A stretch of 47,552 bases of DNA, from positions 1 through 47,552 of the forward strand of contig CAKUYQ010000021.1 in the NCBI GenBank assembly GCA_934717185.1, written 5' to 3'. This DNA comes from an uncultured Bacteroidales bacterium. GTDB lineage: Bacteria > Bacteroidota > Bacteroidia > Bacteroidales > UBA932. The notes beneath the pieces were generated by a model, which was given only the letters and a program-made list of their open reading frames with translations, was not told where the DNA came from and did not search any database. Positions 1 to 8,477 of the stretch are shown here, in pieces (position 1 is the stretch's first letter; each line of letters starts with the position of its first letter). The position numbers and the translations under genes were made by a program.

Positions 1-32
1 AAAGTTACGAATTATTTATGTAAAAAACTATT

Positions 33-89
33 AATCAATTAATTAAATCGCATTAAAACGTGTGTTTTTTGCTTTTTGATTAATTGATT
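33..89. repeat. AT-rich inverted repeat
   Basis: Perfect 11-bp arms AATCAATTAAT (33-43) and ATTAATTGATT (79-89) flank a 35-bp loop. It lies downstream of the minus-strand gene remnant that ends at 170. There is no clear T-run, so terminator function is not established; it may only mark the edge of the defence island. The rest of 90-169 shows nothing recognisable. Confidence 0.4.
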
Positions 90-169
90 TTTTCTTTTCA
101 AAGAAACACCTATTTTCTGTATCAACTGGAGCTATATCTATATTTAGTTAGTTGTAGCTCTCACTTCAA

Positions 170-382
170 CTAAATTGCGGAAGAACCACCAAATTCAGGG
201 AAGGTCAATAAACACTCCTGCAATAATTCAGAAATCGAACCTCTCCACATAATATATGCAGGTATTCGTTGATAGTGTTCAAAAATTATTGAGAATAAAT
301 CTTCTTTCTGCTGAAGTGAAAGTACAGATGAATCAATGTATTTCAAAAGATTTTCAAATGATTCATTATTAAGATTTGATTT
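170..382 (-). pseudogene. C-terminal remnant of an unidentified gene
   Basis: The minus strand is open for 70 codons ending in TAG (170-172). The translation looks like real protein: it includes YIDSSVLSLQQKEDLFSII, then HYQRIPAYIMWRG, and ends FPEFGGSSAI. No ATG precedes it in frame; the frame runs back into a TAA at 383-385. I do not recognise the family. The best explanation is the 3' end of a gene broken when the neighbouring island was gained or rearranged. An intact small gene with an unusual start is less likely. Confidence 0.42.
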
Positions 383-461
383 TTATGATAATATTGAAGT
401 AATACGCAATTTTTATGGCAAATAGTCTTACTTATATAATGGCTGACTGAATTTTATTTAG

Positions 462-469
462 TACTTTTG
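462..469 (+). promoter_or_regulatory. Candidate -7 box for the defence island
   Basis: TACTTTTG matches the Bacteroidales -7 consensus TAnnTTTG and lies 28 bp before the XRE gene. No convincing TTTG element is seen about 20 bp upstream. It would drive the XRE gene and probably the whole plus-strand module behind it. Confidence 0.4.
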
Positions 470-497
470 CTGTGTATGGCAAATAATATAATCCAAA

Positions 498-740
498 ATG
501 GAAGCTACCAAAGATATAAACCGAATTAAAGTTGTTCTCGTTGAGAAGAAAAGGACTAATAAATGGCTGGCAGAACAGCTGAAAAAGGATCCGGCAACTG
601 TGTCAAAATGGTGTACAAACACCTCACAACCGGGATTGGAAACATTACTGCAAATAGCCAATGTCTTAGAAGTGGACGTAAAAGAACTGCTGAACTCTTC
701 TTTAGACGAAACTATTCAAACGGTAAGGTTGGTAAAATAA
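498..740 (+). CDS. XRE-family helix-turn-helix regulator
   Basis: An 80-residue Cro/CI-type DNA-binding protein. The helix-turn-helix lies at about residues 20-46 (NKWLAEQLKKDPATVSKW), followed by the usual stabilising helices (LETLLQIANVLEVDVKELL). There is no second domain. It sits 29 bp ahead of the methyltransferase gene on the same strand, the usual position of a controller protein that tunes a modification/restriction cassette, so I infer autoregulation of the island from the promoter just upstream. No operator palindrome was identified. Family assignment is firm; the regulatory target is inferred from position. Confidence 0.85.
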   Translation: MEATKDINRIKVVLVEKKRTNKWLAEQLKKDPATVSKWCTNTSQPGLETLLQIANVLEVDVKELLNSSLDETIQTVRLVK

Positions 741-769
741 CCGCACCAAGTTAAAACAACAATACGAAA

Positions 770-2653
770 ATGAACAAGAAAGAATTATACAACAAGATAT
801 TGCAGCTTGACGGACTGACCAACGAGGAGAAGTCGGAACTGTTGGGCCTGCTGCGCAAGCAAAAGAAGTATGGGCTTGTGTGGGAGGATAAGCCGGAGGA
901 TGTGGAGGAACGTCTGCGTGAAGAACTGCCAGTACTGATAGAGGACACCTCAAAGGCTATTATCAGCAAAGATACCGATGCGCCGAATCATATACTCATT
1001 GAGGGCGATAATCTTGAAGCCCTTACCGCTCTTGCCTATACACACGATGGAAAGATTGATGTTATCTATATCGATCCGCCGTATAATACAGGCAACAAGG
1101 ATTTTGTGTACAACGACCGTTTTGTTGACCGTGAGGACAGCTACCGCCACTCCAAATGGCTCTCGTTTATGAGCAAACGTTTGCGCATAGCCAAACAACT
1201 GCTTTCCGACCGAGGCGTGATATTTATTTCCATTGACGATAATGAACAGGCGCAACTGAAGCTGTTGTGTGATGAGGTGTTTGGAATAGAAAATTTTATA
1301 GCAACATTAGTTTGGGCTGCAGGTCGTAAAAATGATTCTAAGTATGTGAGTATTTCACATGAATATATCTTATGCTATGTCAAGTCATTAGAATTTCTTA
1401 AAGGGGCAAAAATTGAATGGAAAGAAAGGAAGCAAGGTATAGAAGATATTTACGATGCCGTCAAAAAGATGCGAAAGGAATATAATGGCGATTTTGAAGA
1501 AATGTCCAAAGCATTAAAGTCTTGGTATAAATCATTACCAAATAACCACCCAGCAAAAAATCATTCACATTACAATTGCATTGATTCTAATGGTGTGTAT
1601 TTCCCTTCTGATATATCTTGGCCAGGCGGAGGTGGTCCAAAATATATCGTTTTACATCCAAAAACCCAACACCCAGTAAAGATACCAAACCGAGGATGGG
1701 TATATCCAACGAAAGAGAGAATGGATGAAATTATTGCTATGGGATTAGTTCACTTCGGTGAAGATGAAAATAGTGTCCCTTGTAAAAAGACTTATTTATC
1801 TGACAATGAATATTCTGCTCCATATAGTGTCTTTTATAAAGATGGACGTGCAGCAACCAAAAGATTAAGAACCATTATGGGGGATGTCGTGTTCCAAAAT
1901 CCGAAAGATGAAGAAATAATTGGAAATTTGATGACCTTTTGTACAGGTAATAATTCATATACTATCCTCGACTTCTTTGCCGGCTCCGGTACCACCCTTC
2001 ACGCCACTATGCAACTCAATGCTGAAGATGGCGGGCACCGCAAGTGCATCCTCGTCACCAACAATGAGAATAACATCTGCGAAGAAGTGACCTACGAACG
2101 AAACAAACGGGTAATCAATGGCTACGCCACACCTAAAGGTGAAGAAGTCACCGGCTTAAAGAACAACACACTGCGCTACTATCGTACAAGTTTTGTCGGC
2201 AGAAGCCGGAGCATGAAGAATATGCGTCAACTGATGAACCTCTCCACCGATATGCTCTGCATTAAGGAAGACCTCTATACCGAACAGACAAAATTCGGTG
2301 AACAACCGACCTACAAGAATGTGTTCCGCTATTTCGACAATGGCAAGAAGCGTATGATGATTATATATAAGGAAGAGGCCGTGCCGCTGTTGGCAGACCT
2401 TATCCGAAAGACTGATTACGAGGGGAAGATGCGCGTGTATGTGTTCTCGCCAAGCGAAGACCCGTGGGAAGGTGAATTTGAAGAGGTGCAGGACAAAGTG
2501 CAGCTTTGCGCCCTGCCGCAAGCCATCTACAACGCTTACAAGCGTATCCTGCCAAAGAAAAAAGATGTCGCTCTTGAACAAGAAAACGATGCTACCGACA
2601 ATATCGACAAAACATTCGACGGAATGCTTAACTTTCACGAAGAGGAGGAATAA
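770..2653 (+). CDS. mod: Type III-like DNA methyltransferase (Mod)
   Basis: A 627-residue adenine-type DNA methyltransferase that would mark host DNA at a short motif using S-adenosylmethionine. Catalytic motif IV is DPPYNTG at residues 102-108; the SAM-binding motif FAGSGTT is at 403-409. Motif IV preceding motif I is the beta-class order typical of type III Mod subunits, and the length fits that family. The stretch between (roughly residues 172-397, nt 1285-1960) should be the target-recognition domain; it is visibly more AT-rich than both flanks, as expected for domain exchange. It is 2 bp from the DUF1016 gene and appears to lead one operon with the nuclease, helicase and ATPase genes. 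Confidence 0.9.
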   Translation: MNKKELYNKILQLDGLTNEEKSELLGLLRKQKKYGLVWEDKPEDVEERLREELPVLIEDTSKAIISKDTDAPNHILIEGDNLEALTALAYTHDGKIDVIYIDPPYNTGNKDFVYNDRFVDREDSYRHSKWLSFMSKRLRIAKQLLSDRGVIFISIDDNEQAQLKLLCDEVFGIENFIATLVWAAGRKNDSKYVSISHEYILCYVKSLEFLKGAKIEWKERKQGIEDIYDAVKKMRKEYNGDFEEMSKALKSWYKSLPNNHPAKNHSHYNCIDSNGVYFPSDISWPGGGGPKYIVLHPKTQHPVKIPNRGWVYPTKERMDEIIAMGLVHFGEDENSVPCKKTYLSDNEYSAPYSVFYKDGRAATKRLRTIMGDVVFQNPKDEEIIGNLMTFCTGNNSYTILDFFAGSGTTLHATMQLNAEDGGHRKCILVTNNENNICEEVTYERNKRVINGYATPKGEEVTGLKNNTLRYYRTSFVGRSRSMKNMRQLMNLSTDMLCIKEDLYTEQTKFGEQPTYKNVFRYFDNGKKRMMIIYKEEAVPLLADLIRKTDYEGKMRVYVFSPSEDPWEGEFEEVQDKVQLCALPQAIYNAYKRILPKKKDVALEQENDATDNIDKTFDGMLNFHEEEE

Positions 2654-2655
2654 AG

Positions 2656-3876
2656 ATGGATAAGCAATCAAATAATGAGAAGATGACTTATATGGCTAAA
2701 AGCCATGATGTTAATCTTGATAGTGACTATTTGAATTGGGTCGATGAAATAGTTGACCGGTATGAAATGGCTCGTACTCGTTCTATTGTCAAAGTCAATC
2801 GTGAAAAATTGCTATGGAACTGGCAAATGGGGTGCGATATGGTAATGCGAAAAGCAGAGGAGCGTTGGGGAACAGGCATTGTAGAGCAGCTTAGCCTTGA
2901 TTTGCAAAACAGATACCCGAACGAAAAAGGATTCAGTTCGCGCAATCTTTGGAACATGAAAAGATGGTATCTTTTCTATGCAGAGAAACTGCACCAGTCT
3001 GGTGCAGAAATCGGGTTCAATCTATTCCAGTCTGCATCAGACAGCTCCACAAAACTGCACCAAGCTGGTGCAGAAATCAACAAAGATGATTGTATGCAAG
3101 GAATAGCTTTTCCTGATATATTTGGTTTTGTTCCGTGGAGGCATCACGTTGACATTATCAGCAAGTGTAGCACTTTAGAAGAAGCATTGTTCTACATTGG
3201 AAAGACCATTGATGGAAATTGGAGTAGAGCGGTATTGGGAAACAATATCAAGGCAAAACTTTATAAAAACCATGCTGCAGCATTGACCAATTATGCTTTG
3301 CACTTAGATGTGCCACAGGCAGAATTGGCACAGGAAATGACAAAGGAAAATTATGATTTTGGTTTCCTTACTCTTCCTGAAAGTTTCAATGAACAACAAT
3401 TGGAAGACGCTCTTTGCAAACAGATGACACGTTTTCTGTTGGAATTGGGAAGTGGATTTGCTTTTGTAGGAAGACAGAAAGAATTAGTGGTAGATGGTAC
3501 GACTCGTCGTATAGATTTGCTATTCTACCACATTCATCTGCACTGCTATGTTGTAGTTGAACTGAAAGCGGTTGCTTTTCAACCGGAGTTTGCCGGTAAA
3601 CTTAACTTTTATGTTTCTGCCGTCAATCATCTATTGAAAGCAAATGAGGATAATCCGACTATTGGTCTGCTTATTTGCAGTGACATGAAAGAGACTGAGG
3701 TGAAATGGTCATTTGAAAACATCAACACACCGATAGGTGTTGCCACTTACTCAAACATACAAGTGGAAGAGCTAAAAAAACAGCTCCCTACTATTGAGCA
3801 ATTGCAAGAGCATATCAAACTCCTAAAATTGGAATTAAACAACAGAATCAAGGAATCCGAAAAGAGAGTAAAATGA
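2656..3876 (+). CDS. DUF1016/YhcG-type PDDEXK nuclease
   Basis: A 406-residue protein of the DUF1016 (YhcG) family: an N-terminal helical domain (about 20-115) and a C-terminal PDDEXK-fold nuclease domain. The core is visible as D287 (RRIDLL) followed by E302-L-K304 (VVELKA). A purine-rich GAGGAGG lies just before the ATG. Its last codon overlaps the helicase start as ATGA, so the two are probably translationally coupled. Such proteins are often found in modification/restriction islands, but their exact role is not settled. Two in-frame palindromic repeats encode a repeated LHQ(S/A)GAEI at about residues 112-119 and 134-141; this linker is variable in related proteins as I recall. Confidence 0.85.
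   Translation: MDKQSNNEKMTYMAKSHDVNLDSDYLNWVDEIVDRYEMARTRSIVKVNREKLLWNWQMGCDMVMRKAEERWGTGIVEQLSLDLQNRYPNEKGFSSRNLWNMKRWYLFYAEKLHQSGAEIGFNLFQSASDSSTKLHQAGAEINKDDCMQGIAFPDIFGFVPWRHHVDIISKCSTLEEALFYIGKTIDGNWSRAVLGNNIKAKLYKNHAAALTNYALHLDVPQAELAQEMTKENYDFGFLTLPESFNEQQLEDALCKQMTRFLLELGSGFAFVGRQKELVVDGTTRRIDLLFYHIHLHCYVVVELKAVAFQPEFAGKLNFYVSAVNHLLKANEDNPTIGLLICSDMKETEVKWSFENINTPIGVATYSNIQVEELKKQLPTIEQLQEHIKLLKLELNNRIKESEKRVK
2989..3073 (+). repeat. Two in-frame palindromic repeats inside the DUF1016 gene
   Basis: Copy 1 at 2989-3007 is CTGCACCAG-T-CTGGTGCAG, a perfect 9-bp-arm palindrome. Copy 2 at 3055-3073 is CTGCACCA-AGC-TGGTGCAG, with 8-bp arms. Both continue with AAATC. Their starts are exactly 66 bp (22 codons) apart, so frame is kept and each encodes LHQxGAEI. 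Confidence 0.85.
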
Positions 3877-6233
3877 AAAACTTAGCATATCAACAGAAAG
3901 CCGTAACCGAATTGGTGGATAAGACTATCCGCCTGTTAAACCTCGGAGGGCAGCGCAATAAATTAGTGTTCGAGGCGACCACCGGAGCCGGAAAGACCGT
4001 GATGGCTTGCCAAATGCTGGCAGGACTGATGGACGAGTTGCACGACCGTGGCGACAGCCGTTACCAGGAAGTGGCATTTATATGGTTTGCCCCACGAAAC
4101 CTGCACATACAGAGTTATGAAAAACTGAAAAGCGCATTTGAGGAGACACGAACGCTTCGCCCGGTAATGTTCGATGAACTTGACCAGAACGAAGGTATCC
4201 GTCCCGGTGAAATACTCTTTGTAAACTGGGAAAGCGTGAACAAGGAGAACAATGTAATGGTGCGTGAGGGAGACAGCTCGCTTTCGCTTTACGAAATAAC
4301 CGACAGGACAAAAGAGGAGTTCGGGTTGCCTATTGTAGCCATCATTGACGAGGAACACATGTTCTGGTCGAAGACAGCGGACAAGTCGGCTGCCGTGCTC
4401 GATAGAATCAATCCGGCTGTGGAGATTCGTATTTCTGCCACTCCCAAAACTGCCAACCCAAAGGAAAAGGTCACGGTCTATCGTCAGGATGTAATTGCTG
4501 CTGAGATGATAAAAAAGGAAGTAGTGCTCAATCCGGAAATAGAACTGAATTTCAGTGATGAACTGGAACTCAACGCCAACCTTATCAAAGCAGCATTGGA
4601 CAAGCGTAACCATATAGCCGAAGCGTATAAAGCGGTAGGCTCCAACGTCAACCCACTGTTGTTGATTCAGTTGCCCAACGACACCAAAGAGAGTATGACA
4701 ACCGAAGATACAGCCATCGCCGACCAGGTAAAGAAATATCTTGAAGTGATGTGTGGCATCACAACAGACAATCATCGGTTGGCTATATGGCTCGCCGGCG
4801 AGAAAGAGAATCTGATTGACCTTGAAAAGCCGGATAACCTGACAGAGGTGTTGCTTTTCAAAGAGGCGATTGCCTTGGGATGGGACTGCCCTCGCGCAGC
4901 GGTATTGCTCATCTTCCGCAAATTGCAAAGCGACCAGTTTACCATACAAACAGTAGGTCGTATCATGCGTATGCCGGAGCAGAAACATTATCAAAAGGAG
5001 ATACTGAACTCCGGCTATGTGTTTACCGACATCGCAAAGGACAAGATACAGATTGTTACGGCAGATGCCGGATATATTTTGAACAATACCGTTACCGCAC
5101 ACCGTCGTGAGAATCTGAAAAATGTAAACTTGCCATCGAGCTATACAGAACGCCCCAATGTAGAACGCAACTATTTAGGCCCTGACTTCCGTAAGGTGTT
5201 GCACGAAGAAGCCCGCCGTTTTTGGGACTTTGTTGAATGGAACTTGCTGTTCTCGTTGGAAGAGTTGGCCAAGTTAGATAATGATTACGAAAACAGCACA
5301 TTGCCGGATAGCGATGACCTTCAAATCAATGAAAACAGGAAAAAGGTGGCTAACTCCTTGCGCCTTGATGTAAAGAACATCAATATCGAGATACCGCAAG
5401 ACGTACACTTCCAGAACGAAGAACAAGTGCTGGAAGTTGATACCGTAAAATACGCGAGAAAAGCCACGGAGATAGACCGTGTGTTTATGGCATACATTGC
5501 CACTAAAGGCCATCAGTTCGAGAGCAAGGGAAGGACAGACAAAATAGCAAGTTATCTGTTAGAGATACTTGCCGATTTCTTTGGCATTTATGAAACGGAA
5601 GCCAAAAAAGTGGTACTCTACCACTTAAACCGCCCCAAATTCGACCGCATCATCGACTCCGCTTTGGAAAGATATGCCCGTATCCGTGACAAGGCCCGTA
5701 AAGAATCGGCTGCAAAAAGGGTGTTCAAGAAATACGGTTGGGAAGTGCCGGAAGCACGGACATACGATAACGAAACAAGTCACATAGAAGAAACCGGTAA
5801 TCATGCATTGTTGCCGTTTGTGCAACTCAATCAGGCATCGAATCCGGAAAAGGATTTTGTTGCCTATCTGGAACAGAACAGTCAATATATAGACTGGTGG
5901 TATAAGAACGGGGATAAAGGCAAACAGCATTATGCCATAGAATATACCACCGAAGACGAACAGACAAAATCGCTTTTCTATGTGGATTTCGTAATACGGA
6001 TGAAGAACGGACACATCTATCTGTTCGACACCAAAAGTATAGGAAGCGATGTTTTTGCACCCTACAAGCATAACGCTTTGTTGCAATACATAAAAGAAAA
6101 CACAACGGAAGAACAGCCGCTCTACGGTGGTGTCATCATTCGGAAGGATGAAAACTGGTTGTTCTCGCCGCTTCCCATAGAGAACACTACCGACACACTG
6201 AACTGGAACTGTTTTTATCCTCAAAACGCATGA
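3873..6233 (+). CDS. res: Type III Res-like DEAD/DEAH helicase-nuclease
   Basis: A 786-residue superfamily 2 helicase with a C-terminal nuclease, the counterpart of a type III restriction subunit. Walker A is TTGAGKT at 36-42; motif II is D159-E-E-H162 (DEEH rather than DEAH); motif VI is QTVGRIMR at 359-366. Near the C-terminus D705 (YVDFVIR) and D719-T-K721 (FDTKS) form a PDDEXK-like nuclease site. It overlaps its neighbours on both sides by ATGA junctions. It would translocate on DNA and cut unmodified sites together with the methyltransferase. At 786 residues it is somewhat shorter than classical Res subunits of about 900-1000. Confidence 0.88.
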   Translation: MKNLAYQQKAVTELVDKTIRLLNLGGQRNKLVFEATTGAGKTVMACQMLAGLMDELHDRGDSRYQEVAFIWFAPRNLHIQSYEKLKSAFEETRTLRPVMFDELDQNEGIRPGEILFVNWESVNKENNVMVREGDSSLSLYEITDRTKEEFGLPIVAIIDEEHMFWSKTADKSAAVLDRINPAVEIRISATPKTANPKEKVTVYRQDVIAAEMIKKEVVLNPEIELNFSDELELNANLIKAALDKRNHIAEAYKAVGSNVNPLLLIQLPNDTKESMTTEDTAIADQVKKYLEVMCGITTDNHRLAIWLAGEKENLIDLEKPDNLTEVLLFKEAIALGWDCPRAAVLLIFRKLQSDQFTIQTVGRIMRMPEQKHYQKEILNSGYVFTDIAKDKIQIVTADAGYILNNTVTAHRRENLKNVNLPSSYTERPNVERNYLGPDFRKVLHEEARRFWDFVEWNLLFSLEELAKLDNDYENSTLPDSDDLQINENRKKVANSLRLDVKNINIEIPQDVHFQNEEQVLEVDTVKYARKATEIDRVFMAYIATKGHQFESKGRTDKIASYLLEILADFFGIYETEAKKVVLYHLNRPKFDRIIDSALERYARIRDKARKESAAKRVFKKYGWEVPEARTYDNETSHIEETGNHALLPFVQLNQASNPEKDFVAYLEQNSQYIDWWYKNGDKGKQHYAIEYTTEDEQTKSLFYVDFVIRMKNGHIYLFDTKSIGSDVFAPYKHNALLQYIKENTTEEQPLYGGVIIRKDENWLFSPLPIENTTDTLNWNCFYPQNA

Positions 6234-6457
6234 TGATTATGACAAAAGGAATAGACCCCAAATTTGTACACTATGGCATCCGAAAGGATGACTTGGCTAT
6301 GATAGAAGCAATCTGCGAAAAAGAAGAGATTGACTTTGACTGGCTTAGTGAAGACATACTTAAGGCGTATCACGCTAAGAAAGTAGATGTGATAGAAATG
6401 AGTGACAACGACACGGAAGAGATTATCCGTAACGCCATTCAGAAAATTCGTCAATAA
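6230..6457 (+). CDS. Small DNA-modification-island protein
   Basis: A 75-residue acidic protein without signal peptide or membrane segment. Visible features are the segments IDPKFVHYGIRKDDLAMI, FDWLSEDILKAYHAKK and a C-terminal helix rich in charged residues. I cannot give it a function. Its ATG overlaps the helicase stop (ATGA) and the DndD-like gene starts 12 bp later, so it is firmly embedded in the operon. From memory, similar small proteins recur next to DndD-like ATPases in DNA modification islands; this was not checked. An adaptor between helicase and ATPase is a guess. Confidence 0.7.
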   Translation: MMIMTKGIDPKFVHYGIRKDDLAMIEAICEKEEIDFDWLSEDILKAYHAKKVDVIEMSDNDTEEIIRNAIQKIRQ

Positions 6458-6469
6458 AATTTAGATGCC

Positions 6470-8470
6470 ATGCTCATACAGAAAATAAAAATAAAGAACT
6501 ATAAAACCTATCTGTCGCTCGACCTTGATTTGACGGTGGATGATGACAGGCCAATAATCCTTATCGGAGGAGCGAATGGTGGTGGTAAAACAACTCTGTT
6601 TGAAGCCATCAGTGGCGCTTTGTACGGTTTGAAAATAGAAAGTAAGGAGCATTTTATGGAATTGCTCAATCAAGGTGCTATAAATACAGCGAAGCCGGAG
6701 ATAAGTCTACAAATAACTTTTGTAGGCAAAGTACTTGGGCAACAGCAAAAATACATCTTGAAAAGAACCTATGTGCTTAATCCGCAAGGGAGACCTCTTG
6801 AAAGTGTTTCACTCAACATGAACGGCAATATGTATGTGTATGGCACAATGACTGCGGCCAAAGACAGACTACGTGCTGAGCAGGAGATAAACAAAATCAT
6901 CAAAGCCAATCTGCCACAGGAACTAAGCCAATATTTTTTGTTTGATGCCATGCAATCAAGTGAGCTGCTGAAAAAGAATGTCTTTCAGCAAACCATTCGA
7001 GATAACTTTGAAAACGTTCTCGGTTTCAAAAAATATCTACAACTGAAACACGCATCCGAAAAGCTCCAGCAGGAATGGGCGCAACAACGTCTGGAAGCAG
7101 AAAAGGAAGCAAAGGAATACAATGCCTTATGCAGTCAAAAGGAACAGCTGATAAGTGAGTTGAATGAATGTCTTGCCGAACAGGACAGGCTGTACAAATA
7201 TATGATTTCGGTAGAAGAAGAGTATCAACGTGCAAAAGAAGGTGCGCAACAAACTGCCAATCTGAACAAACGCATACAAGACCTTGACGGCAAAATAAAA
7301 AACATCACTGACGAAGCCGTAAATTATGCAGAGATCTTAAAATCGTTTGTAGAGAACATTGAAATCAATGTGTTTCTGCCAAAACTGGCATCAAACCTGT
7401 CGCAGGAAATCAACAATCTTCTTCGTGTAAAAGAGCAATTGCAAAAACAGAATACCGGTGCCTATCCGATAGAGACCCTACGTGATGTAACATCCAAAAT
7501 CATAGACTATCTGAAAGAACTGTCACTTTGCAGTCATGCTGTAGTTGAAGAAAATGTAGTAGCGCACATGGTAGCATTGCAGAATACCACCAATACAGAA
7601 GATCCTTACGATTATTTAGACGACTCGGAAGTTACTGCTCTTCGTGGATTACCCGGAAAAGGCGGTCATAACCAGTTTGTATCTATAGACAGAAAAAGGC
7701 AGGAGTTGGAAGTTCAATTGGCGAATATGGATAATTTAAAGTCTGAAAAGCGCACATTAGAGCAGGCTCGTTCCGGCGGAAACAACATGTTAATAGTCAA
7801 TTACGAGGAAGCAAAACACAATATAGAAAAGCAGAAAACGCTGGAAGGAAACCTGAAAGGTGAAATCCAACGTTTAGAAAAGCGCATTCATCAGTATGAT
7901 GTACAGATACAACAGGAACCGGATTTGAAATATGATACATTGATGAAACTTCGCCCATTCTTCGACAAAGTAGCTGATATGCTTTTGAAAAAGAAAAAAG
8001 CACAGATAGAAACGGAGATGCAAGAACAGCTTAACAAGTTACTTGTTTCCTATAAAGGACATGTAGGGCGTGTTGAGTTATCTGAAAGCATGGAAAATTT
8101 CAACATCAAGTTATATCACACAGCCGGAAATGAAATCTCATTGAATCAACTCAACGCTGCATCCAAGCAGATATTCATTCAAGTTCTTTTGAAAGTGCTT
8201 CGTAACTTAGGCGACTATAATCCACCGGTGATGATAGACACGGTGATGGGCGTACTTGATAATGAAAGCCGTGATGCACTTATGGAAGAGTATTTCCCGC
8301 AGTTAGCAGAACAGACTATACTTTTATGTACGACCTCAGAAATCAGGACAGATAGCGACTATGTTAAATTGGAGCCATTCATCTCAAAGACCTACACTCT
8401 GCACAGGAATGTGGAAGAGCAACAGACAACCATAGATGAAGGCTATTTTGGTATCACGCTTAATCAGTAG
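6470..8470 (+). CDS. DndD-like SMC/RecN-type ATPase
   Basis: A 666-residue ABC-type ATPase of the Rad50/SMC shape. Walker A is GGANGGGKTT at 33-42, the middle (about 190-520) is mostly coiled coil, and the C-terminal half-site has Walker B MID590TVMG with a D-loop VLDNESRD. The signature is atypical (NAASKQIF in place of LSxGEKQIF). Length, the IDT...LD Walker B and KQIF are all features of DndD, the ATPase of phosphorothioation systems. No dndA or dndC homologue is nearby, so it probably senses or handles DNA ends for the methylation module instead. An SbcC-like nuclease partner role is an alternative. Confidence 0.78.
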   Translation: MLIQKIKIKNYKTYLSLDLDLTVDDDRPIILIGGANGGGKTTLFEAISGALYGLKIESKEHFMELLNQGAINTAKPEISLQITFVGKVLGQQQKYILKRTYVLNPQGRPLESVSLNMNGNMYVYGTMTAAKDRLRAEQEINKIIKANLPQELSQYFLFDAMQSSELLKKNVFQQTIRDNFENVLGFKKYLQLKHASEKLQQEWAQQRLEAEKEAKEYNALCSQKEQLISELNECLAEQDRLYKYMISVEEEYQRAKEGAQQTANLNKRIQDLDGKIKNITDEAVNYAEILKSFVENIEINVFLPKLASNLSQEINNLLRVKEQLQKQNTGAYPIETLRDVTSKIIDYLKELSLCSHAVVEENVVAHMVALQNTTNTEDPYDYLDDSEVTALRGLPGKGGHNQFVSIDRKRQELEVQLANMDNLKSEKRTLEQARSGGNNMLIVNYEEAKHNIEKQKTLEGNLKGEIQRLEKRIHQYDVQIQQEPDLKYDTLMKLRPFFDKVADMLLKKKKAQIETEMQEQLNKLLVSYKGHVGRVELSESMENFNIKLYHTAGNEISLNQLNAASKQIFIQVLLKVLRNLGDYNPPVMIDTVMGVLDNESRDALMEEYFPQLAEQTILLCTTSEIRTDSDYVKLEPFISKTYTLHRNVEEQQTTIDEGYFGITLNQ

Positions 8471-8477
8471 TAACGAC

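Noticed and set aside
8436..8477. Upstream start for the HerA-type gene
   Set aside because: It would overlap the DndD-like gene by 35 bp; ATG 8478 gives a clean 7-bp gap and a plausible N-terminus.
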